Assembly: GCA_051252455.1 (NCBI GenBank)
Contig: JBPOFM010000009.1
Location: 62,001 to 126,000 of the forward strand
Reading direction: 5' to 3'
From: JBPOFM01 sp051252455
GTDB lineage: Bacteria; Bacteroidota; Bacteroidia; Flavobacteriales; Flavobacteriaceae
Length of the DNA stretch: 64,000 bases
A program made the position numbers and the translations under genes. Under the pieces are notes generated by a model that did not search any database, had not been told where the DNA came from, and saw only the letters and a program-made list of their open reading frames with translations. Shown piece by piece: positions 48,025 to 56,875 of this stretch; position 1 is the stretch's first letter; the number at the start of each line of letters is the position of its first letter.

Positions 48025-48909
48025 ATGAAAAACGTTTTATTCCTATTATTAATGATTTCGACCGCAACTTTTTCTCAAGTGAAGGTTACAACATATACCT
48101 ATTCCGTTAAAGGGCAAGATTCCTTAAAAATGGATGTTTATACACCAAAAAATCTAAAAAAAACAGATTCTGTTCCTGTACTGATCTGGATGCATGGTGG
48201 CGGATTCATTGGAGGAGATCGAGCCTATCCAAGTGAAGTTAAATTGGCACAATTGGCAGCTGAAAACGGTTATTTGGGAGTATTCATTTCGTATCGGCTC
48301 ACAAGAAAGGGACAACAGACCGGTTTCGGTTGTGATTGTCCAAAATCTGAAAAATTATTAACGTTTAAAAATGCAGCTCTTGATTTTCTGGATGCGTCAA
48401 AATTTGTCATTCAGAACAGTAAATTATTGGGTGCAGATACTTCTAGGATCATTGCCGGAGGGAGTAGTGCAGGAGCAGAAGGCATGTTGAATGCGGTCTA
48501 CATGCGAGAATATTTCGTCGATAATTTAAAACCCTACCAAAATGTCAAATATGCTGGCGTATTTTCTCTAGCAGGTGCTATGGTAAATGCAGACTACATT
48601 ACAAGTACCAACGCGTTACCTTCTGCGTTCTTTCATGGTACCGACGATAATTTAGTGCCTTTTGGAAGTGCACCTCATCATTTTTGTGCACCAAACAGAA
48701 CGGGCTACCTTATGTTGGATGGATCTTCAACGATAGTTGAAAAATTGAGAAAGTTGGAAAAACCATACTACTTATACAAAGTATTGGGAGGAAAACATGA
48801 ACTGTCATCTATTCCTTTTGATCATTTAGACGCTGTTTTTACATTTTTTGATAAAACAGTTTTTAATAGGGAAGTCATTCAAACAGTAAAGATTGTAAAC
48901 AAAATATAA
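48025..48909 (+). CDS. Secreted carboxylesterase-type alpha/beta hydrolase
   Basis: A 294-aa exported hydrolase (signal through TFSQ, residue about 18). It has the HGGGF oxyanion motif (about 56-60) and the GGSSAGAEG elbow with nucleophile Ser148, the pattern of bacterial carboxylesterases. The acid (HGTDDNLVP) and a C-terminal His (GGKHELSS) complete the triad. It resembles enzymes that deacylate plant or bacterial polysaccharides, but lipid or small esters are also possible. A gap of 162 bases before it contains a TAnnTTTG match (47958-47965), so it may have its own promoter. With the esterase at 40861 it gives the PUL two candidate deacylases. Confidence 0.8.
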   Translation: MKNVLFLLLMISTATFSQVKVTTYTYSVKGQDSLKMDVYTPKNLKKTDSVPVLIWMHGGGFIGGDRAYPSEVKLAQLAAENGYLGVFISYRLTRKGQQTGFGCDCPKSEKLLTFKNAALDFLDASKFVIQNSKLLGADTSRIIAGGSSAGAEGMLNAVYMREYFVDNLKPYQNVKYAGVFSLAGAMVNADYITSTNALPSAFFHGTDDNLVPFGSAPHHFCAPNRTGYLMLDGSSTIVEKLRKLEKPYYLYKVLGGKHELSSIPFDHLDAVFTFFDKTVFNREVIQTVKIVNKI

Positions 48910-48936
48910 TTTCATATCTGCTGAAAGATTAAATGT

Positions 48937-49911
48937 ATGACTGTAAAGCTTGATAAGTTTGTCCTGGCCATAATTATTACAATCGTGTTTGCGTACCTCT
49001 TTCCACAATGGGGAAAAGTGGACAGTGAAATTCCCTTAAATACTATTAGCACCATAGGTATTTCGCTAATTTTCTTTTTTTATGGACTTAAGTTGAGCCC
49101 GAGTAAATTAAAAGATGGCCTCAAAAACTGGAAGTTGCACCTCTTGGTACAAGCATCCACCTTTTTACTGTTTCCGTTATTGGTTCTATTAGTTCGCCCA
49201 TTAATTCAAAATGAAGCACAAGAAACCATCTGGTTGGCCTTCTTTTTCTTGGCGGCTCTACCATCCACGGTTTCCTCGTCAGTCGTTATGGTTTCGATGG
49301 CAAAAGGAAATGTTCCAGCGGCAATCTTTAACGCGAGCATTTCTGGGATTATAGGTGTTGCGCTTACACCCTTATGGATGGGATTATTTGTGTCTGAAAT
49401 ACAGTCCGATTATGATTTTACGGAGATTTACATAAAACTGGTTTTACAAATTATTGTCCCTGTTATTTTAGGACTTTTATTACAGCGCTTTTATGGAGCT
49501 TTTGCCCAGAAGCATAGCAGTAAGCTTACAACTTTTGATAAATCGGTTATTTTGTTGATCATTTATAAAAGCTTTGCCGAGTCTTTTGAAAGTAATATAT
49601 TTAGCACAGTCAGCATCTTTGATTTGGCCATTATTTTATTGGGTGTGATCCTCTTATTTCTATCAGTTTTTTATCTTTCAGGATTTTTAGGTAAAAAGTT
49701 ATATCTCAACAAGGAGGATCAAATTACGGCGCAGTTTTGTGGCACCAAAAAATCATTGGTTCATGGAACCGTTTTTTCTAAAATCTTATTCGGAAATATG
49801 GCAACCATTGGTATACTATTATTGCCACTCATGGTTTTTCATGCGGTTCAAATTGTGATTATAAGCATTGTGGCATCAAAATTCGGAATGCGTCAAACAG
49901 ATAAAGATTAA
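48937..49911 (+). CDS. SBF-like (bile acid:sodium symporter family) membrane transporter
   Basis: A 324-aa inner-membrane protein with about ten hydrophobic segments. It matches the SBF-like (YfeH-type) branch of the bile acid/sodium symporter superfamily: an early FFYGLKLSP, a central LPSTVSSSVVMVSMAKGN and a late CGTKKSLVHGTVFSKILF. In environmental bacteria these carriers rarely handle bile acids; organic anions are more plausible. It starts 27 bases after the carboxylesterase and is probably cotranscribed, so it could export or import an acid released from the glycan. That is inference. Confidence 0.85.
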   Translation: MTVKLDKFVLAIIITIVFAYLFPQWGKVDSEIPLNTISTIGISLIFFFYGLKLSPSKLKDGLKNWKLHLLVQASTFLLFPLLVLLVRPLIQNEAQETIWLAFFFLAALPSTVSSSVVMVSMAKGNVPAAIFNASISGIIGVALTPLWMGLFVSEIQSDYDFTEIYIKLVLQIIVPVILGLLLQRFYGAFAQKHSSKLTTFDKSVILLIIYKSFAESFESNIFSTVSIFDLAIILLGVILLFLSVFYLSGFLGKKLYLNKEDQITAQFCGTKKSLVHGTVFSKILFGNMATIGILLLPLMVFHAVQIVIISIVASKFGMRQTDKD

Positions 49912-49935
49912 CACATAATAAGCTTGCCTGATTTC

Positions 49936-51018
49936 TTATTGTTTCACAAATTTTTTCGAAATTCCATTTTCAAAATTTAATAGGTATATTCCAGAATTTA
50001 AAGCACTTACATTGATGGCTTCGTTAGGATTTACGTTTCCTTTCATAAAAGTCTGCCCTAAAATATTATAAATAGTATACCCAATCGGTTCTGTTATGTT
50101 TGAAACGTTCAAGACATCGTTGGTGGGATTTGGAAACAACGCTAGAGGAGTAGAAATACTTACGTCATTGATCCCCAACACACCATTGATCGTAGAAATT
50201 CTATTATTTCCTGATTCTGAAATAAAAATGGTCTGATTCCATGATACCATATCTCGGGGGTTTACAATACCACTTGAAACAACTTCTTCTATAACAAGAT
50301 TTGTTTGATCAAGATCTATTTTAAATATTTTACTTAACGTGAAATCAGGTAAATAGAGCTCGCTTCCAATCATCCTTAAATTCAACGGACGATCAAAATC
50401 AGTTGTGTAATCTATAAAGCGAATAGGATCTGCATTGGCATCCGTAAGGTCTAATTTATAAATGACACTCGATGCCCCCTCAATTCGTATAAAATAAAGG
50501 TTGTCATCATAAACTTCCATACCAAACACGCCGCTACCAGGATTTGGTACGACATCAATCAATGTTGGGCTGGAAGCGCTTAAATCGAATTTTGCTATTT
50601 TCCCAGGGTTTACCATGGAACAATAGAGAAAACCATTGTAGACCTTAACGTCTGCAACATTATCAAGTCCAGAAAACAGAACTTCAACTACAGGTGATGT
50701 AATAGAGGTATCTACGCGTAAAATTCTTCCTGTATCGGAGCTTTGATCACCAAAATCGGCAATGTATAACATTGAACCATCAAAAGTCAGACCTAACGGA
50801 TTGTTAGTATTTGTAATATATACAGAGGAACTTGGTGTCACTTGCGTCAGATCTGCCACCGAAATATTACCATTGGTTTCCGAAAAATAGAGATACGAAT
50901 CGTGTACAGCCATACCTCGCGGACTTGTCAAACCAGTCAAATATGGAGATACCTCTTGTGCATTGATTTGCAGGACAGAAGTAAAAGTAAGAATTAATAA
51001 AAAGTATAAATATTTCAT
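49936..51018 (-). CDS. Secreted beta-propeller protein with type A T9SS sorting domain
   Basis: A 360-aa protein. Signal peptide (through INAQ, about residue 21), then short strand-turn repeats of the NHL/SMP-30-like propeller kind (LTSPRGMAVHDSYLYFSE and GLTFDGSMLYIADFG are typical) to about residue 285. The last 75 residues (LFPNPTNDVLNVS, then ILGQ and a GIYLLNF ending with a basic tail) are the type A C-terminal domain for T9SS export. It converges with the PUL's last gene and is a paralogue of the next gene. Ligand unknown. Confidence 0.85.
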   Translation of the reverse strand: MKYLYFLLILTFTSVLQINAQEVSPYLTGLTSPRGMAVHDSYLYFSETNGNISVADLTQVTPSSSVYITNTNNPLGLTFDGSMLYIADFGDQSSDTGRILRVDTSITSPVVEVLFSGLDNVADVKVYNGFLYCSMVNPGKIAKFDLSASSPTLIDVVPNPGSGVFGMEVYDDNLYFIRIEGASSVIYKLDLTDANADPIRFIDYTTDFDRPLNLRMIGSELYLPDFTLSKIFKIDLDQTNLVIEEVVSSGIVNPRDMVSWNQTIFISESGNNRISTINGVLGINDVSISTPLALFPNPTNDVLNVSNITEPIGYTIYNILGQTFMKGNVNPNEAINVSALNSGIYLLNFENGISKKFVKQ

Positions 51019-51181
51019 AGAAGGTTGGTTTTAAATGAATAATACGGAAGTTAGTTATTATTAAAGATTTTGAATTTTTTATTCGTTGAAAAACATACAA
51101 TTAAGTTTTATTGTAGAGAAAATGAATATCTGTTAACTACGAATACTACATCAATAATTGGTTTAGTGGTAATGACAAACA

Positions 51182-52243
51182 CTATTTTCTAATCACTTTA
51201 ACGACATGTTCTTTAAGGGATTGGTCTTTCAACTTTAAATAATAAATACCTGAAGATAGGCTGCTAATATCTAGTGATACGCCTTCGTTCATTTTGCCAT
51301 TCATTACTGAAAGTCCATTCGAATTTACTACTTGAAATGTAGAGGCATTTTCAATTCCAATAACATGAATTGTATCTGACGATGGATTCGGAAACACTTT
51401 GGTAGCAATCATCGGTTCATCCGTGCCAACACTCAAAACATTACTTATATCCTCAATTCTAAAAACAGTATTTCCACTTCCTCCAGCTATATAAAGATCA
51501 TCTTCAATAACCAGCATATTCATTGGACTACCAACAACAGTAGATATAAAATTTTCGACTTGAGGATTGCTCGCATTTAAATTCATCCTAACTATTTTTT
51601 TTATGAGTGCCATACCAATCAATAATTGATCATTGTAAAATGTCAATGAATACACGCCACTTTCCAAATCAGTCGCTACTTCTTCCGAAACAGGATTAGT
51701 ATCGGTAATATTGAATTTGGACACCTTGTTTGCATAACCATAAAAAAGTTCATCGCCTTTTAATGCAAAAGCAATCGTACGTGCTTCGATATTTCCTAAA
51801 ACCAACTGGAAGGTTGGGTTTGCTGCATTAACATCCACTTTATATATGGCATTGTCACTTGAGACATACAGAAAATTATTAGCGTACAACAAAGCTCTCG
51901 GTTGAATGCTTGCATACATAATCTGAATAGCGGATGGATTTTCGTCATTCACATTAAATTTTGATATATAAAAATCTGCGAAGTAAAGTTCATCTCCAAC
52001 CAAAGCCATCGCTCTCGGGTAAGTGAGGCCTGTGATCAAATCGGTTTTTATAGGATTACTCTCTGTAATATCTATTTTTGAAATAATACCTTGATTAGGG
52101 TTTGCATGTTCACAGATAAACAAGTCATTGCCATTACGGACCAAACCTAATGGGCTAATTAAGCCATCTATCACATTGATTTCTTGAGAAAATGTGGTTA
52201 AAAAGCCAAAAAGTAGAATAACCGTTAGTGTAATTTTTTGCAT
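51182..52243 (-). CDS. Paralogous secreted beta-propeller protein with type A T9SS sorting domain
   Basis: A 353-aa protein. An in-frame start exists at 52345, but ATG at 52243 gives a proper signal peptide (MQKITLTV through FSQE) and lies 17 bases after a good promoter, so the longer form is rejected. The propeller repeats (YPRAMALVGDELYFADF, PRALLYANNFLYVSS) and a C-terminal PNPSSDTIHV... GIYYLKL domain mirror the downstream neighbour. The pair probably arose by tandem duplication. The surface role and ligand are unknown. Confidence 0.85.
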   Translation of the reverse strand: MQKITLTVILLFGFLTTFSQEINVIDGLISPLGLVRNGNDLFICEHANPNQGIISKIDITESNPIKTDLITGLTYPRAMALVGDELYFADFYISKFNVNDENPSAIQIMYASIQPRALLYANNFLYVSSDNAIYKVDVNAANPTFQLVLGNIEARTIAFALKGDELFYGYANKVSKFNITDTNPVSEEVATDLESGVYSLTFYNDQLLIGMALIKKIVRMNLNASNPQVENFISTVVGSPMNMLVIEDDLYIAGGSGNTVFRIEDISNVLSVGTDEPMIATKVFPNPSSDTIHVIGIENASTFQVVNSNGLSVMNGKMNEGVSLDISSLSSGIYYLKLKDQSLKEHVVKVIRK

Positions 52244-52259
52244 AAGATTAGTATTTATC

Positions 52260-52289
52260 CAAAAATAAACTAAATAATGTGATACACAA
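52260..52289 (-). promoter_or_regulatory. Bacteroidota-type promoter (minus strand)
   Basis: On the minus strand TTG (52289-52287), a 19-base spacer and a perfect TAnnTTTG match (TATTTTTG, 52267-52260). The start codon of the propeller protein is 16 bases beyond, supporting the shorter start. Confidence 0.5.
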
Positions 52290-52420
52290 TGAGATAGCTT
52301 TTGTAGTTGGAGGAATATGTCAAATAGGAACAAAATTTTATACATTCCTTTATCGTAATTTTAAAATCTGTACACTACGGATTTGGTAAAATTTTAAATA
52401 ATATAAAATCGTAACTCTAC

Positions 52421-52451
52421 AAAAAAAAAGAGAACCCAAAAAGTCCTCTTT
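52421..52451 (-). terminator. Intrinsic terminator of the yebC-family gene
   Basis: On the minus strand a nine-pair stem with one G-T wobble, a seven-base loop and a run of T residues. It begins 23 bases after the stop codon of the YebC-family gene. Confidence 0.75.
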
Positions 52452-52474
52452 ATTAAATATTTAAAAACAATCAA

Positions 52475-53197
52475 TTAATCTTCCGACGACTCCTCCATCG
52501 TGTGATACACATTCTGGACATCATCATCTTCCTCAATTTTCTCTAGAAGTTTCTCAACATCTGCAGCCTGTTCTGATGTCAAAGCTTTGGTGACTTGAGG
52601 AATACGCTCAAAACCAGAAGACAGAATCTCAAGGTCACGAGATTCCAATTCACTTTGTATCGCTCCAAAACTTTCAAATGGTGCATAAATCAAAATGCCA
52701 TCATCATCGGCAAACACTTCTTCGACTCCAAAGTCGATCATTTCCAATTCTAATTCTTCTACATCAATACCTTCAGCAGGAATACGGAAGTTACAGGTAT
52801 GGTCAAACATAAAAACAACCGAACCAGATGTGCCTAAACTGCCATCACATTTATTAAAATAACTACGAACGTTAGCAACAGTACGAGTGTTGTTATCGGT
52901 TGCGGTTTCTACCAATATGGCAATACCATGTGGTGCATAGCCTTCAAATAATACTTCTTTATAATCGCCTTGACTTTTGTCGCTTGCTTTTTTAATGGCG
53001 CGCTCTACGTTGTCCTTTGGCATATTAACAGCCTTCGCATTCTGTATCACAGCTCTTAATCGCGAATTACTTGCTGGATCTGGACCTCCTTCTTTCACTG
53101 CCATAACGATGTCTTTACCAATACGTGTAAAGGCTTTGCTCATCGCTGACCAGCGTTTCATTTTACGTGCCTTCCTAAATTCAAAAGCTCTTCCCAT
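52475..53197 (-). CDS. YebC/PmpR (TACO1) family protein
   Basis: A 240-aa cytoplasmic protein of standard family length. It begins MGRAFEFRKARKMKRWSAMS and contains the family segments SNSRLRAVIQNAKAVNMPKDN and YEGYAPHGIA-like FEGYAPHGIAILVE, ending in an acidic tail. Members were named DNA-binding regulators; recent work links several to translation through difficult peptide stretches. It is a single gene closed by a good terminator. Confidence 0.95.
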   Translation of the reverse strand: MGRAFEFRKARKMKRWSAMSKAFTRIGKDIVMAVKEGGPDPASNSRLRAVIQNAKAVNMPKDNVERAIKKASDKSQGDYKEVLFEGYAPHGIAILVETATDNNTRTVANVRSYFNKCDGSLGTSGSVVFMFDHTCNFRIPAEGIDVEELELEMIDFGVEEVFADDDGILIYAPFESFGAIQSELESRDLEILSSGFERIPQVTKALTSEQAADVEKLLEKIEEDDDVQNVYHTMEESSED

Positions 53198-53310
53198 TTT
53201 TTTTGTGTTTAATCGTTTATTCGTTGAATTGTATAATTATTAAAGTTGAATATAGTTAACCATTATGGCTTAAATAATTCAACATTCATTGGCAAATTTA
53301 AAAAATTCAA

Positions 53311-54351
53311 TCAATCATTCGGAATGTGTTTCGACAAAAAGTTTTCATTTGCTGTATTCAGGTTATTGATAATATTCTGTCGATCTCTGTTGAGCCCTTC
53401 ATTGGTTTTATTGTAAGTAACCACGGCTTTATTGATGTCTTTAACTTTTTTGTTATAAGCGTCAACCATGTCTTTAGTTCGCTTTTTTTCTGCTGTCTTT
53501 TCCAGTGTGTTTTTGATGGTCTCAAAGTCCGCATTCATAATTAGAAATTCGGTCACTTTTGGCATTTCTGTGTCAGCTTCCTCGATATAAAATTCAAATG
53601 CTTTTTTTGTTGCTTCCACTAATGAGCGATCATTCTTATAAAGTGCTTCGGAGTTTAATTTTTCCAATCCGTCTTTTGCAGCTTGGCTTAAGGCATTTGC
53701 ATTTTGCTGAATAGCATTGACGTCATTCTTTTCAATGGCTTCAAACAAATACACCTCATTGATGCTGACCTTAAAATGAATAAGATGTAAATCATTGTAA
53801 TGTTCGAAAACTGCATTGGAGATTTTCATATTCTTGGCCAACTCCGATTCTTCTTCGATAATGCTAATGTTGTTTTTTGCAGCAAACAATCTGAAGTTGG
53901 TATCATATTCAATATAAGCCTCTGCCATTTTTTTGTCCGCTAATTCCTGTGCGAGGATATAAGCTTCCATAAAATCATACGATTGTTCGGCGACTTCCTT
54001 TAAATCAATAATTTTTGCATAATCTTGATTGAGCAGACTCTCATTCAATCGCATATAACTAAGCACTTGGTTTTTATAGTCGTCGCCATCATAACCTTCA
54101 GCATTTTGAATTTTCTCAATGGCCTTTTCAACAGATTTTATAAGTACCTTTCTTTTTGAATCTATAGCTCTGTCACTCTTGCTATGAGCTACAGCTTTCG
54201 TGTACTTCCACATATTAGTACTGACAGCTTCCTGTTCAGTTCCTACAAAATCAAGGTATTCTGATGCGTTTTTGAAATTTTGTGAATTCGCGGTCATCGT
54301 TAAAATGACGAGTCCAGCGGTAATTAGCGGTTTTTTAATTTGAATCATCAA
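53311..54351 (-). CDS. Secreted helical protein, unknown function, coupled to a Prc-type protease
   Basis: A 346-aa protein with a signal peptide (ends TANSQ, residue about 24). The rest is nearly all helix: Lys/Glu-rich with repeated Ala-Asn spacing, and no Cys or enzyme motif. It overlaps the protease gene by four bases, so both are translated from one message. It might be a periplasmic partner, adaptor or substrate of the protease. I do not recognise the family. A start one codon later (ATG at 54348) is equally possible. Confidence 0.75.
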   Translation of the reverse strand: MMIQIKKPLITAGLVILTMTANSQNFKNASEYLDFVGTEQEAVSTNMWKYTKAVAHSKSDRAIDSKRKVLIKSVEKAIEKIQNAEGYDGDDYKNQVLSYMRLNESLLNQDYAKIIDLKEVAEQSYDFMEAYILAQELADKKMAEAYIEYDTNFRLFAAKNNISIIEEESELAKNMKISNAVFEHYNDLHLIHFKVSINEVYLFEAIEKNDVNAIQQNANALSQAAKDGLEKLNSEALYKNDRSLVEATKKAFEFYIEEADTEMPKVTEFLIMNADFETIKNTLEKTAEKKRTKDMVDAYNKKVKDINKAVVTYNKTNEGLNRDRQNIINNLNTANENFLSKHIPND

Positions 54352-56405
54352 TTTGTGTTTTTAGGGTTTATTAAATCAAGTAAAATAGAGTAGGCTTCTT
54401 CAATATAAATATCATTCGCAATAGCTTCCAGCATCAATGCATTCATCTGAAGATCTTCTTCATTGTATTGCAAAATATCATCTGTTGAAATGGTGTTTCG
54501 TGTTTTTATGTTGGAAGTTTGTGCATCCATTTCGGCATGAAACGTTTTCCACAATTCATTATAGGTATTTAAATCTGTATAAATATTGTCAAGAGTCAAC
54601 GGATATTGAGAGTTTTTGTCTACATAATCCTTCAACATAATAGCATTGATACGTTTGATGGCCTTAAAACTAGTATTCTCGAACACTCGTTTAGAACTTC
54701 TGTCGGAGAGGAGTTGTAAGGGTAAAGATTTAATCATTTTGTAGCTCATGGAAACCTCCACAGAATCATTGGTAAGCGCAAACTTCTGGTAGCGTTCATT
54801 GGTTTTAAAATTGTCATAAATCGAAGGGAGCACCACATCTGGAATAACGCCCAACGATTGATGGCTCAACCCTGAAATACGATAGAATTTCTCAAACGTG
54901 ATCTTTGAAAAACCTAGAGATTCGTCTTCACTCAATGGCAAAATCATCTGGGCGCTCGACTTGCCATGACTTGGTGATCCTACTATGACTGCTCTCCCAT
55001 AATCTTGCAAGGCACTCGCCAAGAATTCGGAGGCGGAAGCGCTATAATTATTCATTAAGATAATGATTGGTTTTGTAAATAAGGCCCCACGGTTCATATC
55101 ACGAATCGTATAGGTCTCTCCATTTGAATATTTGATGATCGAAAGTGGTCCTCTATCAATGAACATTCCGGAAAGTTCCGCGGCCTCTTTCATAGAACCG
55201 CCACCATTGAAACGTAAATCAATGATAAGGCCATTAATGTCCTCTTTATTTAGCTTAAACAGTTCCTTTGCAAAATCGTTCGCAACACCCAAGCCATTTG
55301 GAGACTCTAAATCCGTGTAAAAACTCGGGATTTTAATATAGCCGACTGCCAGTGTATTTTCAATAATGTAACCTCTTATAGCATTCTGTTCAACTCGTGT
55401 CATAGCTTTTGTGAGTTTGATGTCCTTAACACTACCATCCGATTTTTTAACCTTAAATCGGATTGTTTGATGTGTCTCATCATTCATAAAGGTCAGGATA
55501 TCTTCGTTTGAAACACAAAACACTTCCAACACGTCGTTACCACTCTTCATAGATAGGAGGATATCAGCTTCTTCAATATCATTATGCTTGAAAGCCGCAC
55601 TGCCGGGCATAATATATGAAATAACGATGTCACCCTCATTGGTTTTGTTAGTTACGATGCCAAAGGTTAATTGATTGTTCGATAAATTGCCTTCAAACTC
55701 TGTTTTTTCTGATGTATTAAAAAAGGAAGAATTGGGATCTTCATAGTGAAGAAGTGCATTTATAAACAATTCCTGTACGTACGTATTGAAATTTGTATTT
55801 TGACGCAAAGCTTCTTCTAATAAGCAGAGTTGCTGATCTATTATTTTTGGTTTTAAAGCGGCTTCTTGAACCTTAAAATTGGCTTTGACATTGTCTATTA
55901 GGGAATCATCTTCTATCATTTTCGAAAGGATCAAATAACGAAGGCGTTTGTTCCAATAGCGATTGGCATTATCTTCTGAACTAAAATAACCTCTAGTTTC
56001 GATGGGTTTGAAATACAGTGTATCCTTTCCAGAATAGTCTAAAGGCTTTGTTCGAAAGGATTCTACAATCTGTTTTGAGGATTCTATACGTCTTTTTAAT
56101 GTCTCTGCATATTTTTCTATGAACTCGCAGGAATTGTCCAGTAAATAATCATCAATTTTAAAGATGTCTTCTTTAAAAGTGTCGATATCACTTTGTAGGA
56201 AGAAGCGTTTGTTGCCATCCAATTGTTCGAGAAACAAGTCGAACACACCTTTAGATAAGCTATCATTTACAGGTTTTGGACTGTAATGGGTATTAGTAAT
56301 AAGATCTTGAATAGCAGTGAGTTGTTTGCAAAAAGACGCATCATTTTGCGCTGAAATGATCACAAACTGACTGCAGAAAATTAGTAACAAGTAGTGTCTT
56401 ACCAT
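54348..56405 (-). CDS. Tail-specific (C-terminal processing) protease, S41 family, Prc-like
   Basis: A 685-aa exported serine protease. After the signal peptide, an N-terminal helical region as in E. coli Prc (about 25-230) with the pattern FDLFLEQLDGNKRFFL is followed by a PDZ domain (about 240-330). The protease core (about 340-540) has the Ser/Lys dyad: Ser457 in SASASEF and Lys482 in SHGKS, 25 residues apart as in Prc. A C-terminal helical region resembling the DUF3340 tail follows. It would trim or degrade envelope proteins. It is coupled to the secreted helical protein downstream. Confidence 0.92.
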   Translation of the reverse strand: MVRHYLLLIFCSQFVIISAQNDASFCKQLTAIQDLITNTHYSPKPVNDSLSKGVFDLFLEQLDGNKRFFLQSDIDTFKEDIFKIDDYLLDNSCEFIEKYAETLKRRIESSKQIVESFRTKPLDYSGKDTLYFKPIETRGYFSSEDNANRYWNKRLRYLILSKMIEDDSLIDNVKANFKVQEAALKPKIIDQQLCLLEEALRQNTNFNTYVQELFINALLHYEDPNSSFFNTSEKTEFEGNLSNNQLTFGIVTNKTNEGDIVISYIMPGSAAFKHNDIEEADILLSMKSGNDVLEVFCVSNEDILTFMNDETHQTIRFKVKKSDGSVKDIKLTKAMTRVEQNAIRGYIIENTLAVGYIKIPSFYTDLESPNGLGVANDFAKELFKLNKEDINGLIIDLRFNGGGSMKEAAELSGMFIDRGPLSIIKYSNGETYTIRDMNRGALFTKPIIILMNNYSASASEFLASALQDYGRAVIVGSPSHGKSSAQMILPLSEDESLGFSKITFEKFYRISGLSHQSLGVIPDVVLPSIYDNFKTNERYQKFALTNDSVEVSMSYKMIKSLPLQLLSDRSSKRVFENTSFKAIKRINAIMLKDYVDKNSQYPLTLDNIYTDLNTYNELWKTFHAEMDAQTSNIKTRNTISTDDILQYNEEDLQMNALMLEAIANDIYIEEAYSILLDLINPKNTN

Positions 56406-56464
56406 CTATGTTTAAATAGTATGGTAATGTATTAAAATATCTTTTCGTAAACTAAAAAAATCAA

Positions 56465-56755
56465 TTAATCTTGAACTTCCACAATCAATTCGATAGCTTC
56501 GGCCAATTTGAAGTCCTTCTCGGTGACACCGTCGGCATCATGTGTAGAAAGTGAAATGGTTAAAACATTGTAAACGTTCGTCCAATCAGGATGGTGGTTT
56601 TGAGCTTCACATTCAAATGCAATACGGCTCATGGCGCTAAAACAGTCTTTAAAATTGTCGAACTCAAACTCGGCATGCAAGGCATCGTCATAATAATCCC
56701 AATCTGGAAATTGCAGTAATTTTGCTTCAATAGTATCTTTATCTAATTTCTTCAT
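56465..56755 (-). CDS. 4a-hydroxytetrahydrobiopterin dehydratase (pterin-4a-carbinolamine dehydratase)
   Basis: A 96-aa enzyme that dehydrates the carbinolamine formed by aromatic amino acid hydroxylases, recycling the pterin cofactor. The start at 56755 gives the family's normal length; the longer in-frame start at 56809 would add 18 unnatural residues. The family motif with two His and a Pro-Asp-Trp (EAQNHHPDW) and the late STHDADGVTEKDFKLA region are present. No hydroxylase gene is nearby. Confidence 0.93.
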   Translation of the reverse strand: MKKLDKDTIEAKLLQFPDWDYYDDALHAEFEFDNFKDCFSAMSRIAFECEAQNHHPDWTNVYNVLTISLSTHDADGVTEKDFKLAEAIELIVEVQD

Positions 56756-56875
56756 TTTATATCTTTTTTTTTGATGATTAAAGTTATGAAAATATACATC
56801 AGTATTCAAAATTCAATCCGTTTTTAACTATAAATTACTGGATACCAATTACCAGATACCATATACTAATTTCCA

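Noticed and set aside
52244..52345. Longer start of the second propeller protein at 52345
   Set aside because: The added 34 residues disrupt the signal peptide and overlap the promoter at 52260-52289.
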